In this document: piece by piece, positions 51,971-62,787 of the stretch
Layout: each line of letters starts with the position of its first letter
How positions within the stretch are numbered: the stretch's first letter is position 1
Position numbers and translations under genes: made by a program
The notes under the pieces: generated by a model
Seen by the model: only the letters and a program-made list of their open reading frames with translations
Databases searched by the model: none
Told to the model about the DNA's origin: nothing
NCBI RefSeq assembly: GCF_910592395.1
Contig: NC_088318.1
Coordinates: forward strand, 17,362,349-17,426,348
DNA: 64,000 nucleotides
DNA from: Lineus longissimus
Taxonomy: Eukaryota > Nemertea > Pilidiophora > Heteronemertea > Lineidae
Direction of reading: 5' to 3'

Positions 51971-53275
51971 CTTGCCAATTTCTATACAGAATTTTTCAGA
52001 TCATATAAACAATAATTCTTCTATTCTTTGCCATCTTGGCCATCAAGTGACACGAAATACACAGGCCATCTTTTGGTGGACATTCCTCACACTGATGATG
52101 ATGGTCACACCATGTCGATGTCTTACAGTGCCATTAGGGACCAGTACTACAGCCCCTCAATTAGCATTATCAGGTACTAAAATAGATTGTGATCTAGTCC
52201 AGCCGCATGGGACCAAAAGCACTAATGAACTCCATCACGTCAGGAACTTAGTACGCGGAGTGAGAGAACTGGCAGGTTTTTATGGTGAACTGGTAGCGAG
52301 GCATGTGAGGAAGAGGGAGGGTGCATTCCATGTGGGATGATAAGGTGTCGTGCCACTCTTCTGGACGGTATGCCACAACTGATGGCAAACCGATGATGTG
52401 ACATCAACGCATAACCCGAGCAACGCTACATCAATCATTTGATCTAAATTGGCTCTGATCAGTGCTGAAGACATCATCTATTTCGAGAGTGATCTTGTAT
52501 ATCTGCACATCTAGTTGTTGCAAATAATACAGGTTATAAGAAATGCAGTGGTTATGCAGGTTACATAAAGAATGTACTAAGTCAAGCATTGCTGATCGTA
52601 CATATGCCCCGCAGACACTACCATTTCTTGTTAGCTTCCTATAGACATGAGCCAGCACGACATCAATAATCATAAAATGTCCCTCGATGTCGTCTTTTAC
52701 AAACCATTGAGCTTTTTTGGTGTTCCGCCATTACCCAAACGACTATTGGCCACTTGCAACGATTCCCAGAGGGATATGTGTGACATTATCGCTGACAGTT
52801 CATCATATGTGTCCCACACCTCCATTTCCTGTTGCTTTCTGGTGACATTAACTCACGGCAAACCATCGATCATCGAAAGACTATCAATAAGGGATAACTC
52901 AGCCGTGATCTGTGGCCCTTTCCACCACTCACTGCCCCATCAATCATGGAGAATGGATACCAAATAGGAGCATGTCACTGGTGGCTCAATCCACCATTAT
53001 AACATCATAACACTTCATGGAGATTCATTACGACGTGTCATCATCGTGTGACCACGACCGAGACAACGGAAGCAGGCTGACAGTCGGTCGGTAGATTATC
53101 ATCCTTCGATAGAACTCAGACAGAAGGTTTACTATCATCATCGACATCTCTGCCGGTCGCGACACTACGGTCAAGGTTATGAGGTTTCAAGACGACATGA
53201 TGCGACCACAACCAAGTCAACGGACTTTTGAAGAGACGTTGCCATCTCAAAGCCTTGTCTTTTCTGCTAGTGTCG
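51971..53275. other. gene-free stretch with one weak duplication
   Basis: A phrase like GTGTGACCACGACCGAGACA with following ACGGA (about 53046) resembles TGCGACCACAACCAAGTCAA with following CGGA (about 53202). The match is too weak to outline a unit. Open frames reach 106-146 codons without domain evidence. Confidence 0.4.
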
Positions 53276-53311
53276 CCAGCAGTGTATGACCTGCAGTGTA
53301 TACACTGCTGG
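53276..53311. other. 12-bp-arm hairpin containing a 16-bp palindrome
   Basis: CCAGCAGTGTAT (53276-53287) pairs perfectly with ATACACTGCTGG (53300-53311). The sequence GCAGTGTATACACTGC (53293-53308) is itself a perfect palindrome, so the two structures compete. It probably arose from a local inverted duplication. Confidence 0.8.
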
Positions 53312-56276
53312 TGAGGCCTAATGATTTGGTCACAATTGTATGGCGACATTCGACACCGAAGCAGACAGAGAGCCAAGAAATGCCTCAGAAAATTACCACA
53401 GGAACTGTCATCATAATAGTGACCAATATCTTTTCTAATCTGAATCCATTAAGACTATTCTAAACTAACATACACAAGGGTTCCCCTATCCTTAGAGCCC
53501 CATCCAGCCTTCTCACTGGTCAATAACGTGATCCGACTGCTTACAGCTAACAACATGTTATCATGTTATGGCCTGGGTTACCTCGTTGGCATCCGTATAA
53601 AGGATTAAGTTCATCTCGGTCATGAAACAGATAGATAGTCTGACCAACCGGATGGTGATTTGAAAACGAAGATGATTCAACAATATGTTCAACCAGGACT
53701 ACTTCATACTTGATAAGCTTTGCTGATAGATTCTTCAAAATCAGGTTCATCAACACCTCTGCCATGATATTCATTTTAGCCATGACACCCAACATGGCAA
53801 CAAGGGCAAAACTTGGTAACTGTAACAATGACCTCTAATCTAGAGAAAAATTGTGGACAACAGAAGATGACCTTGCTCTCAACGATGCCGTAAAGATGAA
53901 AGAGACCTTATTACACTGTGGTCATTGGCAGGTGCCTGGGATATTCATGTCTCAACTGATTAGCTGACAGCTGGAGGAGAGCCACAATATGATATTGGTC
54001 AATATGAAATAATTTACACGATGCATCATATTTTGGTCACTAGTACATTACAAGACGTGGTGGAAAATATCCCTGGTGTCATATCCAAGTCACTTTGTTC
54101 TTTTCATATTAGTTTAACCCCTACCCTGAACGAGTTCAATTAGAAATTGCATGTCCATCCATTCACACGAGGAGGTTAAAGGATGAAAGAGGCAGAGTTG
54201 CTCTCACATTGAGGATTAAGTAGTACTACTGGACATGCTGGAACCCTTTGAAGGGGCAGTAGGTATCGTACAGAGCTTATAATACACAGAGTCAATATTA
54301 TCCTGATGCAACACGTGTCTTCACGAGATGAAATTGCCAAGGAAATGTCTCATTTCCTCAAAGGAATATCGGCCGGACTCAGGCAGACTACTTCTAATGG
54401 CTTTTGAGCCACCTCAGCCTCCGAATATCAGAAGGAGAACCCCACAGAGCTTCAATATCAATCAAGGCGACTCCCTTGTGATGGCCACCTAATGACCCAA
54501 AATGATCAGTAATAACCACCAAAGTTTAGCGCTAACGCAGAGAATATCCTAACGATTTCTCTGTGTGCTTTATGTCCCAACGGATGGTCAAACTGGTGGT
54601 GTTAGTCATCAGTCTGTTTCTCAAGAGAGGCTAGCAGTCTTGGAGAAGAGCTGACATTTTCATTTGATTCCGTTTTGATCAATTTCCTACTGTGACCAAT
54701 TGGAAATATTCTACAATTATGTGATTTCAAGACTATTGATTTTGAGCTAGAGATGCAATGAGCAAGATGTGACCAAATACTGGAAAGATCTCGAGATTCA
54801 TTCTATTGGAGCGAACATGACCAGTTTCTCCAAAATCACCTCAAAATCTTTTACAGAGTCTGCTGACTGCTATTAAAAGGAACATCCTGCCCTAAACAAG
54901 TCCAAAATCTCAATGTGTACTCCACAACAATCATTGTATTGGGTTAATCCTCCAACACACTTGTGGGAAATGGCAGAAATCTATTGAGTGGTTCAGCTCG
55001 TCATCCGCTACCCAATATCTTGAATAAATCTCTCTCTAATGTTCGATTCACTTGCGCTAGCAGTGAAAGTATCTACAAAGTGTCAGTGTGGGATGAACAG
55101 TACAGCTAAGCTCACTGAACCCGACACCATTAAACCTCTTCATTCAACATGTTCAAGGCCAATGTCTCCCACAACATCGAATTGAGCTCTCTTTCAAAAT
55201 ATGAACTGGCATCACCCTGGAAAATAAGTACATTTCTCATTGAGCTGATCAACATTTAAATATCATGATATTTTCAAAACTCTTTCGAGTAAGAAAAAAA
55301 TCGACACAGGGAAATTTTCCTAGTTTCAATCTTTCTGAAAACACTTTTATATCTCTGGTGAAGTCTAACTTGATGTACAGGATGATAGTTTCAGGATTAT
55401 CATTCACACAGGATTACCAGCAAGACACCTATATCATCCTCAGCTATACAAATGACCTTCTTACTCTCCAAGAAGACCAATCCTCTTATTGATAGCTGAT
55501 GACTTATCAAACCAGGGCAGTTATTTCTATCAGCCTCAGAAAGCTCGAGACCGTATGTCAAGAGCACAAAGGTTGGAGAAAATCAGCAAGTGCGATCTGG
55601 TGACACGAACTGAGACTGGTGAGAAAAACGAGCACTTTGTTTTGCTTATGCTATAAAGATGATTGATGTAAATGTCCTTTTTCCGACGGATGTCTTGGCA
55701 ACTGCATTCTTCTTGCAGGAAGAGAGTTAGGAGGATAAATTATATGTAACAAAGTCCTTGTTCATTATCGCTGACACAACTGTCTCCTTTCTTGACCATG
55801 AAAGACATCTATTTTAAACATTTCAGAAGCTGATCTTGGACAAGTCTAGTAGCATCCATTCCATCTCTATGCATTCCTATGTCTGACCATGTCGTATATT
55901 GCTATAAAGAACAACATAAACTTCATATCTGTATGGAAAAACTACGCAAATTGCGACTCATCTATTGCCCTAGTGGGCCATCCGTCAAAAAGTTACATCA
56001 GACAAATCATAAACAATAACTTTGGGGATAAATCTCTTCTCGATTGGTATTAAAAGTCTGCAACGTCCAGTGGGACCATTTTTGTGTCGGTTTCTTTTTT
56101 GGTGAAGGCTGGGGCTATTGGTTTGGTTAAAGCAATCCCTAAATCACTTTTATTCGATGTTCTGGAAACTCATGAGCTCATGTTACATCTATTTATGAAG
56201 TTAAGTCCAGGGTTGTCATTTTGCACTGAGTGACTTCAAAGGGTTTTTTTTCAACATGAAAGATTTTTTTTCGATA
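53312..56276. other. gene-free stretch, nothing recognised
   Basis: Only short frames and no clear repeat. Confidence 0.45.
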
Positions 56277-56380
56277 TTATCTCGAGCGATCACGATGAGA
56301 TCACGATCGCTCGAGATAAATAACTTTATCACCCGAGATGTCGATCGCTCGAGATAAATAATCGATCGCTCGAGATATTT
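56277..56380. repeat. CTCGAG-centred repeat, three direct copies and one inverted copy
   Basis: CGATCGCTCGAGATA occurs at 56304-56318, 56342-56356 and 56363-56377. The inverted form TTATCTCGAGCGATC lies at 56277-56291 and pairs perfectly (15 bp) with 56305-56319 around a 13-base loop. A decayed further copy (ATCACCCGAGATGTCGAT) lies between. AT-rich sequence with a short (AT)n follows. It may be a small satellite island or the terminal repeats of a foldback element. Confidence 0.9.
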
Positions 56381-57340
56381 TATCATATTAATATATATAT
56401 CAACATGCCGGTAAAACATACCACCGTACTAAAGTAATAGCCTACAATTCTACTTTAATCCTGGCATGGAGTAGTTTATCAAATTTTCTACAGCCTTCGG
56501 CCAGGATTCAGGTTAATTGTTGGCCACTTCATAAACTGATTACTATGAATCTGCTTGTGACAGATTCATGGTCTTATTGGGATTATCTAGATAATACCAC
56601 TGTAACCTTGAATACTGGCCTTGATAGAACCATGACAAACTTTAATTTAGTTAGGTGCACAACTCTGGCCAATGGTACAGTTGCTGTATTACAGGAAGGA
56701 CGAATCCACTGGCTTTGTCATATATTTTTAATGTAGTGGCAGCAAGTGGCTTCATCTTCTTGGTTTAAGTAATATCAACCACATCTCCATCTATCCAGGG
56801 AGATGAGGAATGCCAACACGTTCGAGGAGCAACCGCTAAAAGAAGTGTGGCCATCTATACTTCTTCTTCGCTTTAGTGTTCTTGAAGATGAGCCATCTAT
56901 ACTAAAAGAAAGGAGGCTGCTGAGAATGCAATGCCATAAGATGGAGATCGTGAGTCTGCAGAACTTTCAAGCATCGCATTTCAGATGCCGCTCTGCCACC
57001 AAAGTCGCACATCAGAATCAGAAAATCCTGAGTTTAGGACAGGGTTTGTATGAAACTAATGAAAAAATCGCAAGAGAGAGCAACGTTTACATGTTCTCTT
57101 GGATGTGACTATCGTCTTTTGTATAGTCAATGACCCTAGCATACAACACAGACATAATATGAAGAACAAAAATTGAGATCAACTGATAGCACTCTTCCTC
57201 TGTTATATGAAGAGTGTCGTCACTTGTGCTGGAGTTATGATCGTTATGTGCCCGTGCACACAATACACTTACCTGTTACAGGACTAGCAATTGATTCCAT
57301 GAGAGTGAATCTTACGTTTTCTTTTTCTCTTGGCAGTTGG
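56381..57340. other. gene-free stretch, nothing recognised
   Basis: A 101-codon plus-strand frame (56803-57108) has no domain or splice evidence. Confidence 0.45.
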
Positions 57341-57342
57341 CA

Positions 57343-57560
57343 AGTTTTGACCTTCCCAGTTACAAAGGTTTGACCTTCCAGTTAGAAAAGTTTGACCTTC
57401 CCAGTTAGAAAGGTTTGACCTTTCCAGTAAAACGGTTTGACCTTTCTAGTTCGAAAGGTTTGACCTTTCCAGTTAGAACTGTCAGAAAGTTCCAGTTAAA
57501 AACGTTTGACCTTTCCAGTAAACAAGGTTTAATCTTTCCAGTTAGGAATGCTTGACTTCA
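57343..57560 (+). repeat. degenerate minisatellite, unit about 22-24 bp
   Basis: The unit GGTTTGACCTTTCCAGTTAG plus AAA repeats about nine times with substitutions and small indels (for example at about 57367, 57390, 57412, 57435, 57458 and 57507). The GTTTGACC and CCAGTTA parts are best kept. Confidence 0.9.
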
Positions 57561-57610
57561 ACATTTTCAGCAGGTCATTGGCTCATATTACCATATCATA
57601 TTGTGTTTGC

Positions 57611-57649
<39 letters not shown>

Positions 57650-57650
57650 T
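57611..57650. repeat. (AAT)13 microsatellite
   Basis: Thirteen uninterrupted AAT triplets, opening a strongly AT-rich stretch (about 57.6-58.6 kb). Confidence 0.97.
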
Positions 57651-58051
57651 TTGATAGTCTGTAATTAACTGTCAATCCTTCTGTTCTTGAATTCTTGAAT
57701 TATTTAATGCTTTTATAATAGAATTTCTACTTAAATTTAGAGTAGTATTACTTTATATTTCCATTTAAAGTGCTTTTTACAATAAACTTTAAAATGCTTT
57801 TGATTGAATTTTCACATGTTCACAATAAATTTCAATGCTTTTACGCTTTCCCTTTTTTCATTTTTTATTATGTCTGAACAGCTGTAGAACAAGGTAGGTT
57901 TGATTCTGAAATTAGAGCACCTCCAAATGTGGTTTTTGGATTTTATTAGTAAAACATCGTTTACTTGTACGTCATTTCCTGCAATTCCAAAATTGTCGGC
58001 TATTCTGTCATTCATGCAACACCCCACCCCATAATGCATAATGCAGACAGT
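57651..58051. other. AT-rich gene-free stretch
   Basis: Nothing beyond base composition is noted. Confidence 0.5.
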
Positions 58052-58157
58052 AATGCATTGTAATGAATAGGCGAAGTGCATTTTCTCATCATAAAATCTG
58101 ATTTTATGATTTTTATAAAACTTTTCTCATTGCCATAACAATACATTACAGTGCATT
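58052..58157. repeat. nested foldback, MITE-like
   Basis: The outer arms AATGCATTGTAATG (58052-58065) and CATTACAGTGCATT (58144-58157) pair with one mismatch. Near the centre ATCATAAAATC (58088-58098) pairs perfectly with GATTTTATGAT (58100-58110) around one base. The two share nearly one axis (about 58100-58104), as expected for a small foldback element. Confidence 0.65.
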
Positions 58158-58879
58158 GGGCCCACGAATGACGGAATAGCAGATAAGTTTATATAATCTG
58201 ATAACCAGTTCACAGTGGCTTATCAACCAAGCAGTAATTTTATCAAGTGCATCATCAAATGAAAATATTTTTTGTTGAAAAGAGCAAATTGCCAAAAGCC
58301 ATTGTGGCCCATTGAGAAAAATTAATCAGTTACTTTTTGATATCACTCAGAAAAATAACTGGAACTAAAACCAAATGCTATTTATGTGAGAAACAAAAAC
58401 AACTGGGGAGCCTTTACTTGGGTACCTTGGTATTAATGCTAAAATGTTTATTCAATCTTCATTGAAATCATAATTAATTGGAAAAGTGTTTACAGTTAAA
58501 TACTTTTATAGAACTTACTTCGATTTTAATTTATTCTCCCATTATCAGACGCACGTTTTATTTTCTAGAGTATTTTCTTTATCTTCTCTTCTATTGTTAG
58601 TTTTTCTACTTTTCTAGATTCGTTTTTATTTATCTGTTGTCCGTTCATTTCAGAGCACAGTACTTAGTTAATTCATGCACACATAATAGATATCTATCAC
58701 AACCGGCAACCAAAAGTGCGGCTACTCCAAAAACGAGCAAAGAACGATGTTATCTTTGTTGGAAAATATTGATCATTATTTCTATTTTCTATGATTTAAC
58801 TCGGAACACAAGAGGCAAGATACTTAGATAATGTGCTGGTCAACATAGTTTAAGTCAATTAACTCAAGAGTTGATGCGC
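58158..58879. other. AT-rich gene-free stretch
   Basis: No supported feature. Confidence 0.45.
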
Positions 58880-59115
58880 AATCCTCCCAACCGTCCATCA
58901 TTACGCCCCAACAAGTTGAAGCTCTTCGGGCGCAAAATTCAAGATGGCTACCTGGCAGCCATATTGGTTATCAGACCCCATCCTACAGTCACATGAAACC
59001 AATCCAACGAAAAATCTCCAAGTAATTGCCTCAGTTGGACGCACTGACGGAACGACCCACGGCAAGACGCACGGACGGACGCACGGACGAAGGGCAAACC
59101 TGTTCCCCTAACAAA
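58880..59115. mobile_element. dispersed repeat ending in a GCACGGAC tract
   Basis: It contains CAAGATGGCTACCTGGCAGC followed by CATATTGG (about 58941), a phrase that I recall from dispersed repeats in mollusc-like genomes. It then has GTTGGACGCACTGACGGAAC and a short tandem tract of GACGCACGGACG (about 59036-59090). Boundaries are not determined. Confidence 0.55.
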
Positions 59116-59539
59116 CTCTTTCGATGGGATAATAGCTTCACAAACAGTTCTTCCAAAAGCAATACATTTTACTGTGTGCACAATATTTAAGTCGCTTTAT
59201 TTCAGACGTATCTCCATGTAGTTAAGAACCAATGAGCTGAACTTGTCCACGGACGCAAAAAAAATACATTCATCTTCTCATGAACATATCCTATGTAGAA
59301 GGAGAACGGACTCCCAAACTAAACAAAACTATGTCCAATTCCTTTTTGACGTACGAGTATCATAGACACAGAGCAAAGTCGGGAATCTGGGTATTGTTTC
59401 TTGTACTGATATCAGATGGCAGTGGTGAAGGTGGTTATTTGGTTGACGCTATTGGAGTCTGTAGAGATGCTTAATCAGTGTCTACATATCAAATTTGAAG
59501 AGTCTATGTCAGATAGTAAAGAATTGTGCCACCTTTCGC
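59116..59539. other. gene-free spacer
   Basis: No supported feature. Confidence 0.45.
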
Positions 59540-59940
59540 TGAAATTTTAGAGTTTGACTTCCCTGACCTTGAAAAGCAGGTCAAAATAAAAGCCTGTGTG
59601 GCATGTAATCTATCCATCTCACTACAAAACTTTGCTGCTCTATAGCTATGACCATTTGCTTCAAAATGGCAAAAAACGTATTTTCAAGATGCAGCCTGGC
59701 AACCAGAAGGTAGGTCAAATCACAAAAACGAACAATGTGTCCGGCATATTGCCCAAAGGTACCAGCATGCAAAGTTTCAGCAACCTAGCCCCAGCGTTTA
59801 TGAAAGGTGCTCTGCTAACGGATGATTGACGATAAACCACGGACGACGACAGACGACAGACGACGGATGGCAGACGACGGACGACAGACGATCGACGACA
59901 GACGACGGACGACGACTACAGACGTAAAGGTGAGCTTAAT
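59540..59940 (+). mobile_element. dispersed repeat with GAC-rich tandem tail
   Basis: It starts near CCCTGACCTTGAAAAGCAGG TCAAA (about 59561), passes GCTTCAAAATGGCAAAAAAC (about 59660) and AGCATGCAAAGTTTCAGCAA (about 59764). It ends in a 90-bp tract of GACGACAGACGACGGAC variants (about 59838-59922), then GTAAAGGTGAGCTTAATAAA. From memory, this order (TGACCTTGA, AAATGG, CAAAGTTTCA, then GACGGAC tandem and GGTGAGC) marks a common lophotrochozoan dispersed family. The class is unknown to me. Confidence 0.65.
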
Positions 59941-61069
59941 AAAATGAATACTACCAAAATTCTAATCCTACGTACCTTATCCTACCTACCTTATCCTACA
60001 GAAGTTGATAAATACTTACCTGAAAATAGAGAACAATATTCAAATCATTCAAAGATAAAATTGCGAAGACACAATTACATTAATGGCATTCAATAACCGG
60101 CTGCAATTGCAACAGTTCTGCTTGGGTGTTCTTGGAAAACAAGATGGTCACAGAGCCCCCACCACCAGGCAAGAATAAATGGAACTGTCATTTGTGACAA
60201 GCCAGGCAGGTGAGAAATTTTTCTCTTAAGATAAATCTTACAGGTCGCTGCACCAAAAATCTTTTGTAGAATTGAACATACACTTTCAGACCCTTTATCC
60301 TCTCCAGTAACACAAGACAACTCATCTAACAAATTCTCTGGATAATCAATCTCGTCAAAGCCCCATTAATAAAGCACAATAGGACAGCAAGGCAAAGCTT
60401 TTAGTTTCAGCCCTTAATTTTTAAATCACGGTGGATCTTGCAAATGGTCCATTAGCGTGCTCAACAATGAATTATGCAATGTCACCATTAGGGGAAGAGT
60501 TACCAGCATAATGGCTTATTCTGATTTCTTGAGTTTTTTGGCGGGAAACACTGCACAAAGTCTCATATCGTGTCATACGTGAAAAGCTTGGTAATGTGTC
60601 CATTTAAGCTGACATTATGGATTGCTCAGATCCCCAAGAAAAAACTTCAAGAGACAACATCAAACTTGGCCAATGATGTTGAGATTATTGCAGCTCAGTT
60701 TTGGTTCAGCTTTCCCCAAAAAAATATGTTTAATGGCCAGGCAATCCTTGGTTGATGCAACAATCTGTCACCTTGTGAGCTTCATGCAGTCATTTCGAAA
60801 TAAAGATTGCCCTTTCAATTTATTTCTGGCCATAACTATCCACGCATGTGTACCCGTAAAGTTATTAATGTCCATGATAAAGCAGGACATCCGTGGATTA
60901 GAGACTAAAAGAAATTGATTCAATGAATACTTATCACAGTCAAGGCAGAAGGAGTATCACCCATGACCTACAATACACGCATGCAAAGAAACTGAGTATA
61001 GGGACCTCCATCTCTCGGAGTGGTTTTCTCATTATGAAACCACCTTTGAATTGTCTCTAATTCAAGATG
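59941..61069. other. gene-free stretch, minor micro-duplication
   Basis: TACCTTATCCTAC is repeated in tandem at about 59973-60000. A short hairpin (GTGGTTT/AAACCAC) lies at about 61020-61043. No gene is supported. Confidence 0.5.
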
Positions 61070-61345
61070 GCTGTACCTCTTAAAACAGCCAACACCAACA
61101 TGTCGCTCTAAGTTTATCATCAAGTCGGTTTCCAAATATATTCTAAAATATTTGGTTTCCCAATTTGATGCTGTAACTTATTTATTCAAATTTGATATTT
61201 CAATATCAATCTCATTGAAATCTCAAACTCGAGATCTCAAATTAGAAAACATTTTGAGAAATTTAAGAATGTATTTTGAGGCCAACCTCATGACCAACAG
61301 AAGAAATTAGAGCGACATGTTGGCGTTGCTTATTTTTAAAGACAC
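61070..61345. repeat. imperfect foldback element, arms about 130 bp
   Basis: The left arm contains CCAACATGTCGCTCTAA (61095-61111), whose exact complement lies at 61307-61323. Outward, TTAAAACAGCCAACA-like sequence matches the complement of TGTTGGCGTTGCTTATTTTT-like sequence with small indels. Inward, a GGTTTCCAAATATATTCTAA phrase matches the complement of the 61265-61290 region weakly. The axis lies near 61209. The 17-bp perfect core with graded similarity on both sides fits an aging foldback or MITE. Confidence 0.75.
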
Positions 61346-62573
61346 AAATAGTTTGGTCAACTTATATTTGCAACACCACGTTTTAAATGAAGTCCTTACG
61401 AATATAGTGCGGATTCCAGTAGTTGACTGGTAGTCAGACTTCTTGGCCCGACTGCTACATGTTCTGATCTCTGGAGGCTTTCACTAGCAGTGCCCCCTGC
61501 GGTGCCTGCCGAAGATGCCTCGCTTTCCAGTGTTGCACTGGGGGTAATGGATTTCAAAAGCACATCACCATTATACCAATAGAAGCTACAATTACATTGT
61601 TGTGATATCAAACTGATGAGATGTTGCCGGCGTTGTAGCTTTGCTCCGTATCGTTCAGCCAAAGAGGGGAATAGTCTAAGGAGTTTGTGCCCTGGGTGGA
61701 GAAGCCAACATTAACCCCAGATTTGCTCAGGATGCCAGTTGCCAAGAAAATCATACTTTCAGTAACTATTGCCCTCCAGTCTCTATAGTTTTCTCTGGTA
61801 ACCATTATAAAACTCTGTGGTAGAGATCCAATGCAACGCCCACGTAATGCTTTGTTACTACGAATGTTGTCGTCTTAAATGTGCCGCACCTGCGGAAGAC
61901 AAAAGGAGCGGCTTGGGATGAGAATGGAAACCATTCTCTTATAACGAACATAAAATAGGCCTTCTGATGATTTCTTGCCCTAAGAGACAGACTCGCCCAT
62001 TGTGCATTATTCAACTAAAGCTACACGTGTACACAGATGATGAAAGAACAATATCTCTATTGCCAACTCAAGCTTTGCCGTCATCAGAGACAATAGACGA
62101 GAGTCACACCAGCGGCAATTGGTAGTCATGAAGGGAACTGGTTATCATTATGGTGACAGTTGCCTGAAGTGGAACGACAATATTCTAAATTTGGTTTATT
62201 TTAAGATGTCAAACAAGAGCTGGTTTTCAAACTCAGTCAAATGAATCAGGGGAAACTCTAAAGCAACGACCTGAACTCAGTAATGAAATAGAACATGAAG
62301 TCCCATCAGTCTAGAAAATTCTGAATATGGTCACTCCTCTTCAAATAGATTTTACAAAGAGGAATGAAATCTGCAATATGATTCTAAACAAGAAATCCTA
62401 GCCTCGCACACTCTCCACATCGATGAAAAGTAATAGGCCAGGTACAGCTGCTTCGTTCCTTAAACTGCCATCAGATGTCAGGGTAGAAATTGACAAGCTG
62501 GCAGGAGATACTCATCCATTTCTGCTGGAAATACACTCCGGAATACATTACTTTCTTTGGATTAACTCTTTAG
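61346..62573. other. gene-free stretch upstream of the exon candidate
   Basis: Short minus-strand frames (up to 88 codons) only. If 62595 is a true start codon, the promoter and 5' leader would lie here or further upstream; I cannot identify a TATA box or initiator with confidence. Confidence 0.45.
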
Positions 62574-62787
62574 GATTATCTCGGGGTTAGGATTATGGCA
62601 GGAAAAGACTATGATGGGGAATTCGGCGAGCTCGATTTTTGTTTTATACATAAGCAACCACAGATTCAACGGCAGTATGCAATGTGCGCCGGTGGGGCGA
62701 AAAATTATCGCTCTGAGTGCATGTTGGAAGCATTGTCAATTGTTTGCAATGTGCCCCAAGAACAGTTAAATTCTATGCTAAGCACAG
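62574..62787 (+). CDS. putative coding exon of an unidentified protein (5' part)
   Basis: The frame reads M-A-G-K-D-Y-D-G-E-F-G-E-L-D-F from an ATG at 62595 with a good initiation context (A at -3, G at +4). It continues open for 64 codons and one base to a consensus splice donor, CACAG then GTACGT, with the intron starting at 62788. Base composition is less AT-rich and richer in CG dinucleotides than its surroundings. There are four cysteines, no signal peptide and no membrane segment. The frame is also open back to 62574, right after a pyrimidine-rich tract ending in CTTTAG, so it may be an internal exon (D-Y-L-G-V-R-I then M) rather than the first one. I do not recognise the protein. The next exon is not identified; it may lie past the window. 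Chance remains possible. Confidence 0.5.

Noticed and set aside
51900-52340. 146-codon open frame
   Set aside because: It begins inside a diverged 134-bp tandem unit that is not open in the other copies, so its start region is repeat-derived.
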